The notes: generated from the sequence alone by a model not told the origin. A stretch of 64,000 bases of DNA from Hydractinia symbiolongicarpus (GCF_029227915.1 NC_079885.1:24677001-24741000); one strand, 5' to 3'; shown: positions 23,201 through 34,975, counted from the first letter of the stretch. Program-made: numbers and translations.

Positions 23201-26200
23201 GTTGGTAAGTTGTGTTTCGCCAACAAATTGAAAACATTGATTTTGTTGGTAAGTTGTGCTTCGCCAACAAATTGAAAACGTTGATTTTGTTGGTAAGTTG
23301 TGTTTCGCCAACAAATTGATAACGTTGATTTTGTTGATAAGTTGTGTTTCGCCAACAAATTGATAGCGTTGATTTTGTTGATAAGTTGTGTTTTGCCAAC
23401 AAATTGAAAACGTTGATTTTTTGGTAAGTTGTGTTTTATTGCCAATCAACACATGCACTTTATACGCTTTTTACTGCAATAAGTCTGACATCAAGGAAAT
23501 ATTTTTTGCTCTTTTGAACTGTTGAATTGGTTCAAGATATGTTCATGGTCATCCATACTTGTTGTTCACTTATTACGTGCAACAGATATGTCTAAATGTT
23601 CATTGAGAAGTGACAGTTCAATCATTAAGGGTTATAATATTTAGGTTAGCTAAATCGTTTTAATAAAAAGGCGTGCTTAATTATTACAAGTTTTTATTAA
23701 TTTTTATTAATTTAATAACTCGTGAGGAAAAAATCAGGCTGGTATATCTAACAAAATCAGATTAATATATCTTACATATTCACAGCGGTTCTTATAATTA
23801 GTTAAGATTTCTAGTACTTAACGTAAATGAAAAAAAAATTAAAGTTTGAGAAAAAAGCGTTCATTCAAGAGGAATTAATTTAACACAGAAAAAGATCCTT
23901 TAAGTGAAATTTGTTTCCATTAATTTTATGAAGACATTTTATTATATCAACTGATATTTTCTTCTTCTAAACTTTATGATTTTCTTATATTCAGTACCCG
24001 AAATTATTCTCGTTTGGTGTTTTCTCCAAAGATGGCGTCACTCCAGAAGAGGTAAGTGAACTTCAAGTTATAATTTTAATTAATTTATCAATATTAGCTA
24101 CTTCTTTTGGTATTGCTACTACGGAGGGCACAATAAACAGGCTTCAGTCACCAGGATTGCAAAAAACTGCGAGTAATAGTAACACCTTAAAACTAGCCAA
24201 AATATTGAGACATTTTACAAAGTTCGCAAAAAAAAACATCAACTCGTGATTTCTAACCTACACATCTTAAAAAAAAAACTTCTACAGCCTACCACCGGCG
24301 AAGAATTCGCGAGTTGATGCTTTACGATCGAAATCACCCAAATAACCTATGATCCTAAGGCCCCTCTAAACATTGATAAGTGGACTTTACAAGTTCAAAT
24401 TGCGTGAAACTAGTATAGAAAGAGCCTATATAATTATTTGTGGGCACGAACTTTGGACTCTGCCAGCTTGTCTCTATATTTTATATTAAAAAAGTGTTCC
24501 ATTTTTTGTTTTTTAGCTCGCTAAAAGTGGGTTCAAAATGGTGTTTCATGGAAAGGGATACAGTAAGAAGCCTGAATCGAGGTAAACGTGTTTTACAAGC
24601 AGGATTTAATGTTTGATGAAAAAGAGAAGTTGTTTTTCATCTTTCGAACTGATTTTTTTGTAGTTTTTTAAATTGAATACAATCCCTTGTTTTTATTGCC
24701 TCCATGTGCATGCGCATATCGCTCTCTCTTTACTCCTTTCAGCCTGGTTTTAACTATGAATAACGAGCCAACCATAGTAAGCATGATACGCTTAGACATT
24801 AGCCAATACTGTGAACGTAAAAATACCTGCTTAGTCCACACTGTGAACGTAAAAATACCTGCTTAGTCCACACTGTGAACGTAAAAATACCTGCTTAGCC
24901 CACACTGTGAACGTAAAAATACCTGCTTAGTCCACACTGTGAACGTAAAAATACCTGCTTTGTCCACAGCTGAACTCATCGTGAGCTCATCGTCAACCAA
25001 AAAAAATACAAAGAAAGTTTGATTTAAAAAGATCGGCTAACGGCAAACTTTAAAGGAAGCCGACAAAAATCGTGCTGAAAGTGATTAATGTTTTTAAAAA
25101 TATTAGCATTCCTAGTCGGTGTCCCGTGAAAAATGCACGGGTTCGCAGGCAGGTAGGCAGGGCAGGCAGGCAGGCAGGCAGACGTATACCTAGATTCGTT
25201 GTAAGAGGTCATTAAAACGGCCAGACAAAATTAAAAAAAATGATCTTTGAAGAACAGCTGCCCAGGGTGAAGGAATTTTTTATCAAATTTTTAAGAATGG
25301 AAAGTGCAAATTGGATATAATATTTGTTGATTTCGGCTACATAATGTAGTGTAAACGGGGAACAAATACATCTGTAGCTCTAAAATTAAATTCAGCTAAC
25401 TTATGTAAATGGTTCGCTGATTGTTAGCCCATAGTTAAATCCAGGCTATAGAACCTACATTAAACGTTTTTCATAAGCCTTTTTTGTTTTTATTGTTTTT
25501 TCTGTATTAACTTCTGTAGCACGTCAGCTGGTCGTCCTGATCGAAGCATGTCAATGAAATTTTGTGGTCCAGGTATGTTCACATCTTCGCTAAAAAACTT
25601 GTTTCACATTTTTATGGTCAAGACTTTTTCGGTTTAGTGAAGAGGCCCAGCAATTACTTGTGTCATCAATTTTAAAAATTAGGATGGCTGAGTTAACAGT
25701 GCTAAATTCTTTTAGAAGTTGGATATATATTTACATCCATTAGTCTTGTGGCTGCTGCGAGTACCATTTTGGATGATTCGCTAAGAAACAGGTAAGACAA
25801 GTCAGCATTTTTTCATGATGTAATTTCTTTGTTTGAATGGCAAGTCGGGATTTTTTTGCGATCTGATCTTGTAACCTTTGCGAGTTTTAAAATACCTAGT
25901 ACGCGTTTTTGTAAGAAGCCTCTTGACAACCAAATTTGTACTAAAATTCAAAAAATAAAAAAAAAAGAATTAGAATCCACAAAAAAATAATTTTAAAAAT
26001 AATTTTAGTCATTCTTCTTATGACAAAAATTTGTTTTTTAGTTTACTCTGCCAATACTTTCTAAAAGAAAAGCAGTAATCTGACACAACCAATTTGCGAA
26101 GGAAGACAAAAATATATTTAAAAAGCTCATTTACCAAAATTACAGGATAAAAGAAAGGGTTTTTGGAACTAGACCTCTTTTTGAAAAATGTAGGTTGTAC

Positions 26201-26338
26201 AAAGACGTATTAATTCATAATAATATAAAGTTTTTTTTGTTTTTCAGTGGTGGTGTACTCACTCCTGGGTCTGCATTGAGAGAAACTCAGTTTTTGGAGC
26301 GATTGACTAAACGAGGCGTTAAGATTGAGATAATTTGA
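17284..26338 (+). CDS. SCCPDH: saccharopine dehydrogenase-like oxidoreductase (twelve exons)
   Basis: A complete gene of 412 residues (human SCCPDH 429). Exons: 17284-17449, 19686-19798, 19962-20042, 20400-20529, 21736-21785, 21905-22026, 22713-22947, 23995-24051, 24517-24581, 25520-25572, 25716-25791, 26248-26338; every boundary is GT-AG and all phases join. Residues 11-18 hold the Rossmann motif YGASGFTG for the dinucleotide; then NCVGPF, DISGEPEF, ACGFDSVPADFG, PVQYAAYMT and the C-terminal GGVLTPGSALRET, in the family's order. Residues about 268-290 form one hydrophobic segment, as in human SCCPDH, which is found on lipid droplets and membranes. The enzymatic activity of this family is not settled. 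The start is the first ATG giving the canonical N-terminus; an in-frame upstream codon region was judged 5' UTR. Introns 6, 7 and 9 carry minisatellites. Confidence 0.95.
17690..18045. repeat. palindromic CCTAATTAGG cluster
   Basis: In intron 1 of SCCPDH. ACCTAATTAGGT-type palindromes occur at both ends (17692; 18013 and 18030), with GTCGCCTATTTAGGTGAC at 17708. This could be a MITE whose ends are palindromic, or independent copies of one motif; no target duplication was found. Confidence 0.4.
22080..22470. repeat. degenerate minisatellite (about 25 bp unit)
   Basis: About fourteen diverged copies of a unit like CCTAACATGGCAGGGTTG in intron 6 of SCCPDH. Unit length varies from about 23 to 31 bp. 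Confidence 0.75.
23089..23440. repeat. 44-bp minisatellite, eight copies
   Basis: CAACAAATTG starts at 23089, 23133, 23177, 23221, 23265, 23309, 23353 and 23397, exactly 44 bases apart, in intron 7 of SCCPDH. Each unit contains the inverted pair CAACAAA/TTTGTTG. Because 44 is not a multiple of three and the unit lacks stops on the minus strand, all three minus frames are open; this is not a gene. Confidence 0.92.
24808..24967. repeat. 32-bp minisatellite, five copies
   Basis: ACTGTGAACGTAAAAATACC recurs every 32 bases (24808, 24840, 24872, 24904, 24936) in intron 9 of SCCPDH, with almost no divergence, so it is young. Confidence 0.9.
25145..25181. repeat. CAGG microsatellite
   Basis: Short (CAGG)n-type run in intron 9 of SCCPDH. 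Confidence 0.8.
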
Positions 26339-27712
26339 ATAACAGAGGCAAATATTTCTACTTAAATTATTGATTTATTTTGATATATGTGTAAACCGTA
26401 CTTAACAAAATCTGGCAGCTTCCAAACTTCTCACCAGGGCCCATCATTTCTTTTATATTGGTTCAAGAAGTTTGTGGGTTTGGTTACTTCAAAACAAATT
26501 ATTTTTTATCTTTTTCTTCTTATTCTGTGCTTTTTACAGTTCTATTTTCTTGTAGGACGCGATCACGTAATATATATTTCTAATATTGAAAATTTGTGTT
26601 CTATTTTCTTGAAGGGGTGGGGCGGGTGTGATAAATCCTCAGATTTGCTCGCACCTAGAGCAAAAGTACTGATACAAGTCTTCCTCTTAAAGACAGTGCT
26701 TCAAGGACTCGAAGATATGTCGTGAAGTAATTTGTTTAAAGTGTAAAATTGAGTTTAAACCAACACAATTGCAACAAATAGACGGTTATCTGTCTGACTT
26801 GTGGCGTTGTAGCGTACTATAATGTTTTTGATTTCCGCCAGCGAAGACGGAATTAAAAATCGACTGAGGAGATAGATAGAGAGATAGATAGGTAGAGAGA
26901 CAGCGCAGCTAGGCTGGACGCCCGAAAATTATCCAGGCTAAAGCCTAAAGTTTATATGTTATCAAAAGTTAAAGCTCGTGTAGTGTAGCATAATGAAGAT
27001 CGTCTATATTGCGCCATCTTTGATGTTATTAACGTTTCCCTTTAATAAATACGTCTTTTTTTCAGCTGTTAAACAAGGTCTGCTGGATCTTGGAGGAAAA
27101 TTTTTTTTCTTCAAGTCCGCATATAGATGCTAGACATCAATTACTTTAGTTTATAGTATATATAGAAGTATATAGAAGTAGTCAGTTTCTTGAGTGTATA
27201 GTATTTTTAGTCAGTTTCTTTTTTATCCCAATAGTGTTTAAGTACGTGTATGTTGAATCAGTCCCAATTTCGATTTCATTATCACTCTGTTGCAAATTCT
27301 TCTGGATAACACAAAATGATTAAAAAAAATTATGAAATGACCAGCAATGAATGCTTATATTAATTTGTCATACATTTTGATATAATTTATACAATCTTCA
27401 GACTAAAAAGAGTTAAACATGATTCTAAATATTTTTTCATTTTTAATTGACTCTCGTTACAATTTTTTTTATAGGCAACACTTTAGAATTAGAGATTTAT
27501 TTTTGCGAATTGGGCCTCAGGAAGTAAATTGCGGGATTTAATTTTGCGAATGTTTATAAAATGCAAAAAAATACGATATTTTTTTGCGAAAAGGAGGTTT
27601 CAAGAGTGTGCTAAACAAAGATCAAGGGTAACATTTATTTTTTTGAACTGTGTTTTCATAATCTTAAAATTCACATAGAGTCATCTAGAATTACAAAAAT
27701 CTTATCAATTGG
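26339..27712. other. non-coding, 3' flank of SCCPDH
   Basis: AT-rich, with a GATA-rich run at about 26871-26900. No gene recognised. Confidence 0.5.
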
Positions 27713-27764
27713 GGGTTTCCCGTCTCTTCGCCCGTGGGAAATTAAATGTCTGCCCAAACTGATT
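27713..27764. repeat. 52-bp direct repeat flanking the gypsy element, left copy
   Basis: GTTTCCCGTCTCTTCGCCCG... to ...CCCAAACTGATT lies immediately left of the left LTR. The same sequence in the same orientation follows the right LTR (31886-31937). Far longer than a gypsy target duplication (4-6 bp). Confidence 0.85.
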
Positions 27765-27856
27765 TATTATAATCGAATCTTAAAAATCCCTATTGCCGGA
27801 ACCGACAAATGTAAACATAAGACTATTTATAAAGGCGGACACGCACAGTCCCTAAC
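27765..27856 (-). repeat. 3' LTR of the gypsy element
   Basis: 92 bp, against 93 bp for its partner; they differ at a few sites (for example TATTAT/TGTTAT at one end and AAAGGCGG/AATGGCGG inside), so the insertion is not brand new. Confidence 0.9.
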
Positions 27857-27996
27857 ATTTCCCCTTTAAAGTCCCAACCCAAGCGTGTACTGTCCAAACA
27901 TAACCCAGCACGTCCATATTGAGTTTCAAACGACCCATCCAGTTCATAATGTTCAAACAAAACTTGACACGTCCATTAAGTTTTAACACGAGAAAT

Positions 27997-28527
27997 TTAT
28001 AAATTTTCGTAATCCACGGGTATTTTCTTCTTCAGCGTTCGCCCGTAACGTGTGACATATTCTTTTACGACTTCTTCTCGTTCGTTTTTGACCTCGTTCT
28101 CTGCTCTGTCTTCCTCTTCTCCTTCAACATACGGTATGGTGTTGTCAGAGGCGTCGCTTTCATTCCCATCCTCGTCTGTGATTGTGTTGTCCGAGGCGTC
28201 GCTTTCGTTCCCATCCTCGTCTGTGTTGGGCTCCACGGGCGGGTCGTGGTTTATGATCCTCTGTGGTGGTTTGTTTGGAGGTTGGTACGCTGTAATGGTG
28301 TAGACTTTACGCAAGTGCTTTTCGTTACGATGTATCTTGTTGCCGGTGCTCAGTCGTAATTCGTACGAACGAGGTGCAACTTCTTTAATGATAACTGCTC
28401 GTTTCGACCATTCTCTGGTGACTTCATCCTGAACAGCGACGAGTTGACTTTCTTTAAAATTGGCTTGTCGACTGTGTCTGATATTTCGGTCATACCACTG
28501 TTTCGTGTTGAGTCTTTCCTGCTGCAA
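27997..28527 (-). pseudogene. gypsy integrase C-terminal region
   Basis: Continues the integrase: a basic WYDRNIRHSRQ segment, a chromatin-binding-like SH3 region (KESQLVAVQDEVTREW, PRSYELRLSTGNK) and a variable acidic tail. The tail holds a tandem duplication of a 15-residue block rich in D, E, N and S (TDEDGNESDASDNTI, twice). Ends in a natural stop before the purine tract. Confidence 0.75.
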
Positions 28528-28600
28528 GTCCCGTGCTGGAATTGTCTGCTCTCTTCTGCCTCCTGTTACGTATCTTGGTAGGTTGTCTCGGAGCGTGGTT

Positions 28601-29188
28601 TTAGAAGTCTTTTAGAAGCTGTGCTGGAGATTGTCCACACTTCAGCGGTGTGTTTCGTAACGTCAGGAGGCCTTGCGAAACATCTTCATTCGAACGGATG
28701 CACTTTTTCAGTAAGCGCTTCACAGCCTTCACGGTCACTTCGGCTAGTCCGTTGCATTGTGGATATCGAGGACTGCTTGTCTTGTGTGTAAATGACCAGT
28801 CTTTGGCGAAGCGTTTAAATTTGTAGGATGCGTACTGGCTTCCGATGTCACTGATGACGTACTCTGCGATGCCATGTCGAGAAAATGCATCTTTGAGTGA
28901 CTCGATCACTGTTTCCAAGTCCGGCCGTTTTAGTTGATAGACTTCGGGCCATAAGGAGTAATAATCTACGATGATCAGGTAGTTTCGATTTGCCAATGGA
29001 AAAATGTCTGACCCCACCTGCTGCCACAGTTTGGTCGGTAGTGGATGGCTCATCTGTGGTTGTGACGGTTTCGACGGTAGTAACTTGCTGCATTCTTCAC
29101 ATTTCCTGACCATCTGTTCGATGTGTGAATTTATACCCGGCCAATATACGGTAGATTGATGGGACAGTGTTGTTGTCTGGCTGGCCAT
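28601..29188 (-). pseudogene. gypsy integrase core
   Basis: An HHCC-like N-terminus (CEECSKLLPSKP) is followed by the catalytic core: SDIFPLANRNYLIIVDYY with the first Asp, a second Asp in VISDIGSQY (the usual N after D is I here), and Glu in GLAEVTVKAVKRLLKK. Separated from the C-terminal region by a frame break near 28.55 kb. Confidence 0.82.
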
Positions 29189-30261
29189 CCCTCTCTTATG
29201 ATTCTTATTAAATCTGATAGGACTGGATCCTTAGTGGTTTCTGTGCGAATTCCCTCCAAGCGTTGATCAGTTGCTGGTAAGTTTGTTAACACCAAAGAAA
29301 CATGTGCGGTGATGTCCTTTTCGGCGATTTCATCTTCCAGTTCCGGCTGGCAAGATGGTGATCGTGATAAAGCATCTGCGTCTGTCATTTTACTTCCACT
29401 GACGTGTTCAGCATAAATGTCGTACTTTAGTAAACGCATTCGCATACGCTGGTTCCGTGGAGACATCTCGGCTAATGGTTTGTAATTCAAGATAGGGACT
29501 AACGGCTTATGGTCGGTTTGCACTAAGACCTTCGACATTCCATGAATGTATCGAGACATCTTTTCGCAACCCCATGTAACAGCAAGCATTTCGATTTCAA
29601 TGTTGTGATAGTTTTGTTCCGCTTTAGAGAGGTACCTTGATGCATAAGCGACTGGTTTCCATTGCTGCTGTCGGTGTACATCATAGTGTGCTAACACTGG
29701 TTGGGTCGATAATGTGTCCTTAATGCGGCTGAATGCCTGCTCATGAACTGCCGTCCAGGTCCAACTGTTCTTTGTACTTAACAGGTCCCGTAATGGTTCT
29801 GTGGCTTGTGCTAAATTTGGGCTGGATTTAGCCAGTTGCTGCGCCATACCCAGGAATCTTCGAAGTTCGGTAATATTTGTTGGAGCTGGGTATTTCTGAA
29901 TTGCCTCTACTTTATCCGGTACTGGCTGTATCCCTTTTGCTGTGATTCGGTGTCCCAAAAATTCTACCTCTGTTTTCCGGAACTCACATTTGTCAGTGTT
30001 GAGCGTAACACCTGCCTCTGTCAGTCTCTTTAGTACGGCTCTCAATTTCGTATCGTGATCCTCTAAATCTTTACCGAAGACTAGTAGGTCATCAGTGCTT
30101 TTCACTATCCCCGGCAACCCTTCAATGATTTGGTCGAGACGTTTATTGAAGATCTCTTGCATTGATGTTAGTCCGAAGGGACCTCTTGTTGGGCAGAATC
30201 GTCCGAACGGTGTGATGAATGTTGCCATCAGTTGGCTGGAGTATCTAATGGCATCTGCCAA
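29131..30261 (-). pseudogene. gypsy reverse transcriptase (palm, thumb) and RNase H
   Basis: Contains FITPFGRFCPTRGPFGLTS, the catalytic pair in STDDLLVFG, FLGHRIT and RRFLGM. RNase H follows with PVAYASRYLSKAEQNYHNIE and VQTDHKPL. The start of RNase H, including the first catalytic Asp segment expected before PVAYAS, is missing, which suggests an internal deletion. The DDL motif is preceded by ST rather than the usual Y-x. Confidence 0.85.
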
Positions 30262-30341
30262 TATCCCGAATCGGCGTCAAGTTTTGACATCACGTGGCAT
30301 TGACTTCCGAGTTTCGCAAGAGCCTCATCAACACTCTCTAG

Positions 30342-30755
30342 TTAGTGGAATTCTCGCTTGATAAATGCGTTTAACTTTGTGAGGTCAATGCAAAAGCGCA
30401 TACTGCCATCCGATTTCTTGGTTAAAGCAATTGGGTGGCACCAGTCTGTTGGTTCTGTAACTTCTCGTATGACTCCCATACCCCTCATTCGCTGGATCTC
30501 TGCTTTTAAGGGTTCCAACAGTGGTAATGCTACATGCCGTGGTGCTGTCAAGTGGTAGGGTACTGCATCTTCGGTTAATTTGATGTTGATTGAGTCTCCG
30601 GTGATACATCCTAATCCGTTAAATAGTGTTGGGAATTCTTGAATAATGTCTTGATTGTCCTCAGATACTTGTGACACTGTGCTATTGACTGGCTTGTTGA
30701 ATGTGAGTATCTCTAAACGTTTTATAGCCGGTTTGCCCAATAAGGGCACTCTCAA
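30342..30755 (-). pseudogene. gypsy reverse transcriptase, N-terminal part
   Basis: Carries EIQRMRGMGVIREVTEPTDW and MRFCIDLTKLN, the finger region. A stop at 30342-30344 interrupts it, and the next segment with the first catalytic Asp (MSKLDADSGYWQ, about 30300) is read beyond the stop before another frameshift leads to the block above. Confidence 0.8.
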
Positions 30756-30761
30756 GTTTCT

Positions 30762-30968
30762 TCAAACATACACTACCTCGTTTGACTGTTTATCACCCCA
30801 TTTTAGCAGCGTTGTTATATATCCAAGGCATTGTAACTTTTCTGCTGATGGACCGGTCAGTGTCTTTCCTGTGCGTCTGATGTCTTTCATGGTTCTTCCG
30901 AATTGCTTTAGCTGTGGTACGCCTACGGGTGTGACATCCGCTCCAGTGTCTACTTTGAATTTTTCCAT
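30762..30968 (-). pseudogene. gypsy aspartic protease
   Basis: Short frame with the retroviral-type active site VDTGAD near its start (KFKVDTGADVTPVG). It lies in a different frame from Gag, either by programmed shift or by decay. Confidence 0.75.
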
Positions 30969-31758
30969 TTTTGACCGTTATATCTGTTTCCCATGGCTCA
31001 TCCTGAGTTGACAACCCTTGCGTACCCTCCACTGTTCCAAGAAAAAGGCTGTTCATTGCGGCTTCTTCTGCTTGCATTTCCTTCACATTTCTTCCTCGGG
31101 ATACTTTACTCTGTGCATAATGGTTTAAGTTTCCACAGGTGTTGCATCTTCTTCCCCAGGCTGGGCAAAAATTCCGTCCAAATAAGTGCTGTCTCAAGCA
31201 GAACTTGCAGTTGGTCCCGTTGCTCTTTGCTGCTGCAGATTTCTGCTGCTTCTGGTCGTATCGTCTTCCTGGTGGAATTGGTTTCCCCAATATTGCGTTG
31301 ATATCACCCTGTCCCTGGTCAACAGCTGTGGCTGTCGTCTTGTATGCACCTATACCTTCTGTCGCTTTTTCACTCGCTCTACACATCTCTTCCGCTGTTT
31401 TTAAATCTAAAACCTTTTTGCTGAGCAGCTTTTGTCGTAAATTGTCATCCAAAATACCTCCCACAATTCTGTCTCGTATTATTCCTTGAACGCAATTGTC
31501 ACAATAGTTACAGTTTTTGACCAAAACTTTAAGGTCTGTGCAAAAATCATCGAACTTTTCTCCTTCCTGTTGTGGTCGATGATTGAACGTATGTCTCTCC
31601 ATGGTTTCATTGATGGCTCCCTTTTCAAACACTTCTAAGGCATCGATAATGCCCTTTGTAGTGGCCGCTGCTTCCGGCGACAAGGTAAGAGATTCGTAAA
31701 TGTTACTTGTTTCTGGAGTAAAAGTGAAACGTAGCATCAGTTTTCCAACAATTTTCAA
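30969..31758 (-). pseudogene. gypsy Gag remnant with zinc knuckles
   Basis: The capsid-like part (EGEKFDDFCTDLKVLVKNC, REKL-type helices) is followed by two cysteine clusters: CKFC...H...C, and CNTCGNLNHYAQS, whose fourth ligand is Ser rather than Cys. The N-terminus appears shortened: Gag begins very close to the primer site, and no ATG lies before the codon at about 31737. After the knuckles the frame runs on out of register with the protease. Confidence 0.75.
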
Positions 31759-31792
31759 TTTTCCCTCGTGGTGCTTTCTACTCGCAGCGCCA

Positions 31793-31885
31793 TGTTATAA
31801 TCGAATCTTAAAAATCCCTATTGCCGGAACCGACAAATATAAACATAAGACTATTCATAATGGCGGACACGCACAGTCCCTAACA
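31793..31885 (-). repeat. 5' LTR of the gypsy element
   Basis: 93 bp bounded by TGTTA...TAACA. Very short for a Ty3/gypsy LTR. Outside it, at 31886-31937, begins the 52-bp sequence also present outside the other LTR. Confidence 0.9.
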
Positions 31886-31937
31886 GTTTCCCGTCTCTTC
31901 GCCCGTGGGAAATTAAATGTCTGCCCAAACTGATTTT
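31886..31937. repeat. 52-bp direct repeat flanking the gypsy element, right copy
   Basis: Identical by eye to 27713-27764 over about 51 bases, whereas the two LTRs differ at several places. Confidence 0.85.
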
Positions 31938-34910
31938 CCATAGCCAATACACCACTCTGGAGGACAGAGAAACGTCGAGTGGCGAAATAAAATTTAATCA
32001 GCCTGTTTAAAAAAATACTTTTTTGCGATACTTATTTTTGCGAATGCAAGTCCACAGATATTTTTGCGAATAGCTTGCCAAATGTTTTTTGCAGGAATTA
32101 ACTAAGGAGCAAAATTCGCAAAAATTCATTCTGAAAAAATCAATTCCGCACAAATATACGAATATATCTCGCATTAATAAATAAACAAGGTATGATACAC
32201 AAAACAATTTTGAAATATAAAATATATTCATTAATATCACACGACTGTAACTCAGTCTTAACGCGATGCCCAGATCTTCACAAAACGAAATTATTGCTAA
32301 GCAACAGTAATCCTAAAGTGGCTAAATAAAAAAATCAAACAAACAAACAACAGGATTACCAAAACAGCGATAACGAGTTTAATTATCGCATTTGCTAGTC
32401 GAGCAACTAGAAAATAAAATGCAGAACTTAAAGGGGAGGCGAACAGAAAATTATTTTGTGGCTACCAGAAAATAAATTTTAAGCGGGAAAATATAATGAT
32501 TTCTAAATCTATATTTTTTTTTGCAGAATTTTCATGATTTTATAGAGTGAAAATAAATAGGTTTTTGATTTACTTACCAGTAAACATAAAAAAGATCTTT
32601 GACTGGAGATATATATAATATATTTGAGAATATTTGACGTGCTATAAAATAGTAGCAGCATTTGATAACTTGTTTAAAAACTTTTTGTAACTCAAGAAAT
32701 ATTTTTGCGTAAACAACAACAAAAAATTTTAATACTACCAGCTTCAAAGGCTAAAGTTTTTTTGTGATGAGATGGCGCCAAATTTGATAAATATACAGAC
32801 CGGAATCATTGAACAACAAATCGATTTTTCCCATGTCGGATGAAAAGTCGGATCGGTTTGCGTATGTACAAAAAAACAAATTTTTTTAACAAAAGGCAAA
32901 AATCAGTTCGGATGAGGTCCGATAAAAGTTTGTTTCAGAACAAAATTTTCATCTGACTTTATCCAACAAAAAAATGAATAAAAGTGTAATGGATAGGATT
33001 GGTGTACCATTTCGTCCGTTTTTTGGAGTCTTTCTGCACAAAATCAAAAAATTTGCGTTTCAAACGATTTGGTTGATTTTCGAACGCGTGAAAATTTGAA
33101 TTTCTTCAAAATAAAAGTCTTTCATCGTGTTCACAACGTGAAGAAAACAAAACGTCTAGTAGTTCACGCTCCTTTATCCAACTTTATGTTTTTCCTCTGC
33201 ATTATTTTTCGTCATCAGAATCTGCAAGCTCGTTTATTTTAATACAATTACCGTTGCGAGCAAAGTGCTGTCCTCCATTTTGAAAATTTAAATTACTAAA
33301 CTCACGTGTCGGATAAAATATGATAACGTGAAACTCAATTTCATCCGACATTCGAATTTTTATCCAACATTCCATCCGACCTTCCATTTCTAAGTCGGAT
33401 AAAAAGTCGGAACAGTTTGCGTCGACCTTTACGAATCTTTACTTATCTTCTTTATTCCAAACTTTGTCTAGCAATTTAAGTTGTATAAAATAATAAAAAT
33501 TGCTCGCCACATGTTTTTCAACATTTTTGCTATTTTGATCTTTAACTTTCTTGTTTAATTATTTTGTGTGTATTGACCAATTCAGCACTCACAAAGATGT
33601 AAACAAATCTGGTATTTATAACAGACTATTTTTTTTTTTATTTTTTTTAAGATCTACGGTTTTGTTGCAAATTTTTTAGGTGAAAATTGACCGTTTTTTA
33701 GATACACAAATATCAAACTTTTATTTTTCTAGAATATTTTCAATATCAAAACAGTCTTAGTCTTTGGTCCGGACTTTTTTCTTATCATGATAGCTGCTAC
33801 GTGCAAAATAATAGTTAAGACTTTTTGACCAAGCCAGTCCTTCTTCAAAATCAACACTGGTATTATAAGCATTTTTTCAGCATCCGGCGCCTCTCCTTTA
33901 AAAGCAGTATTAAGTCTCATCCAAAATGTTGTGTTGCTTAGAAAACTCGTCTGTCACTGCTATTTTCCAACGGCGGAGAACTGGAGTGATTTTAATAACA
34001 ACTCAATAAAATGTTTGTTGACAAAACTCATAAACTTTACTTCTTATTGATCTTTTCGAAGCTAACTGTAAAAAAATATCGGAAGGATTTAAGAACAGCT
34101 GTGGAAACATGTATTGATGTTTTTTCTTTTTTATTGACGTTTAACGCATGGTTTTGATTGCATGAAAACAAGATTTAAGTTTGATGTAATGATATCAAAA
34201 GTTCATGTGAAAATGTAGACAAAATGGCCACTTCTTTCTTTGCGTAATGTTACCGCCATAGTTTGTATAGGTTTCATTACACAATTAAATTGAAATTAAA
34301 AGAAATCTCATACACCTGCTGGATGAGTCTTGTTGTACTTTAATCTCCAATATTATACAAGTTCAACTGTCGCTTCATTTTTGGTTGAAAATTAATTTCA
34401 AGTATTTGCTTGCTGAGTTAAGTCACGGAAACACATAGCAACGTGTTCAGCCGATAGTAACAAATGCAATTTGGTTTTTATTATAGAAAATCTGAATTTT
34501 TTTTTTCGAAAAAAAAACTTTTATATTTAATTCGCGCAAATTTTTAACTGGGTACGTCCTGATCAAGCACAACTTTTATTGTAGCATTGTATGTAGAATT
34601 GTCAGTTTAATCTATAGTTGTTGGTGAATGGGGAAAATGTAATGGGCACGGTGTACTGAACTTGCAGTCGTAAGTTCATAGCCTCGACCGACACTCTGGC
34701 TTACTTCTAATGTCGCACTGTGTAGTCTGTTGTAAGTCATCAAGTGCATGTTTTATGTAAGCAAAGACACTGCTTTGGCGCTCATAAGCTTCTATTTGTG
34801 TTCTATCTGCCAGCGTACCTTATTCTTGAAATTTATTGTTTTTCAAATCATTTTTTCAGTCAATAATAAAATCACTTTTGTTAGTTTTGTTCAAAAAGCG
34901 AAATGACGTT
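31938..34910. other. non-coding, AT-rich
   Basis: No gene recognised. Between about 32830 and 33420 a motif like GTCGGATGAAAAGTCGGA recurs in degenerate form (32836, 33394 and partial GTCCGAT/ATCCGAC forms), which may be the remains of an old repeat. Confidence 0.45.
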
Positions 34911-34975
34911 TTAACCCTATTCCTGCTGGCCTTTTAGGGGCTCTTCAATGCTGGGGGTAAGGGGGGGGGGGCGCT
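34911..34975 (+). mobile_element. left-end fragment of a TTAA/CCCTATTC MITE
   Basis: TTAACCCTATTCCTGCTGGCC and the following CTTTTAGGGGCTC match the left end of the complete element at 57215. A G run of 11 follows; no right end was found. Confidence 0.6.

Larger units (their letters stand above)
27765..31885 (-). mobile_element. Ty3/gypsy LTR retrotransposon, broken (about 4.1 kb)
   Basis: Both LTRs are present (27765-27856 and 31793-31885). On the minus strand the 5' LTR runs TGTTAGGG...TATAACA and is followed at once by the putative primer site TGGCGCTGCGAGTAG. The 3' LTR is preceded by the purine tract AAAGGGGAAA. Internal order is Gag, protease, reverse transcriptase, RNase H, integrase, as in Ty3/gypsy. 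The coding region is split by several frameshifts, stops and deletions, so the copy is inactive. Confidence 0.92.

Noticed and set aside
23062..23458. Three overlapping minus-strand frames of 106-127 codons
   Set aside because: They are the three frames of one 44-bp tandem array; each is repetitive with the unit's period and none has gene context.
32830..33420. Terminal repeats of a transposon based on the GTCGGAT motif
   Set aside because: The copies are direct and degenerate, with no target duplication or coding content that would define an element.
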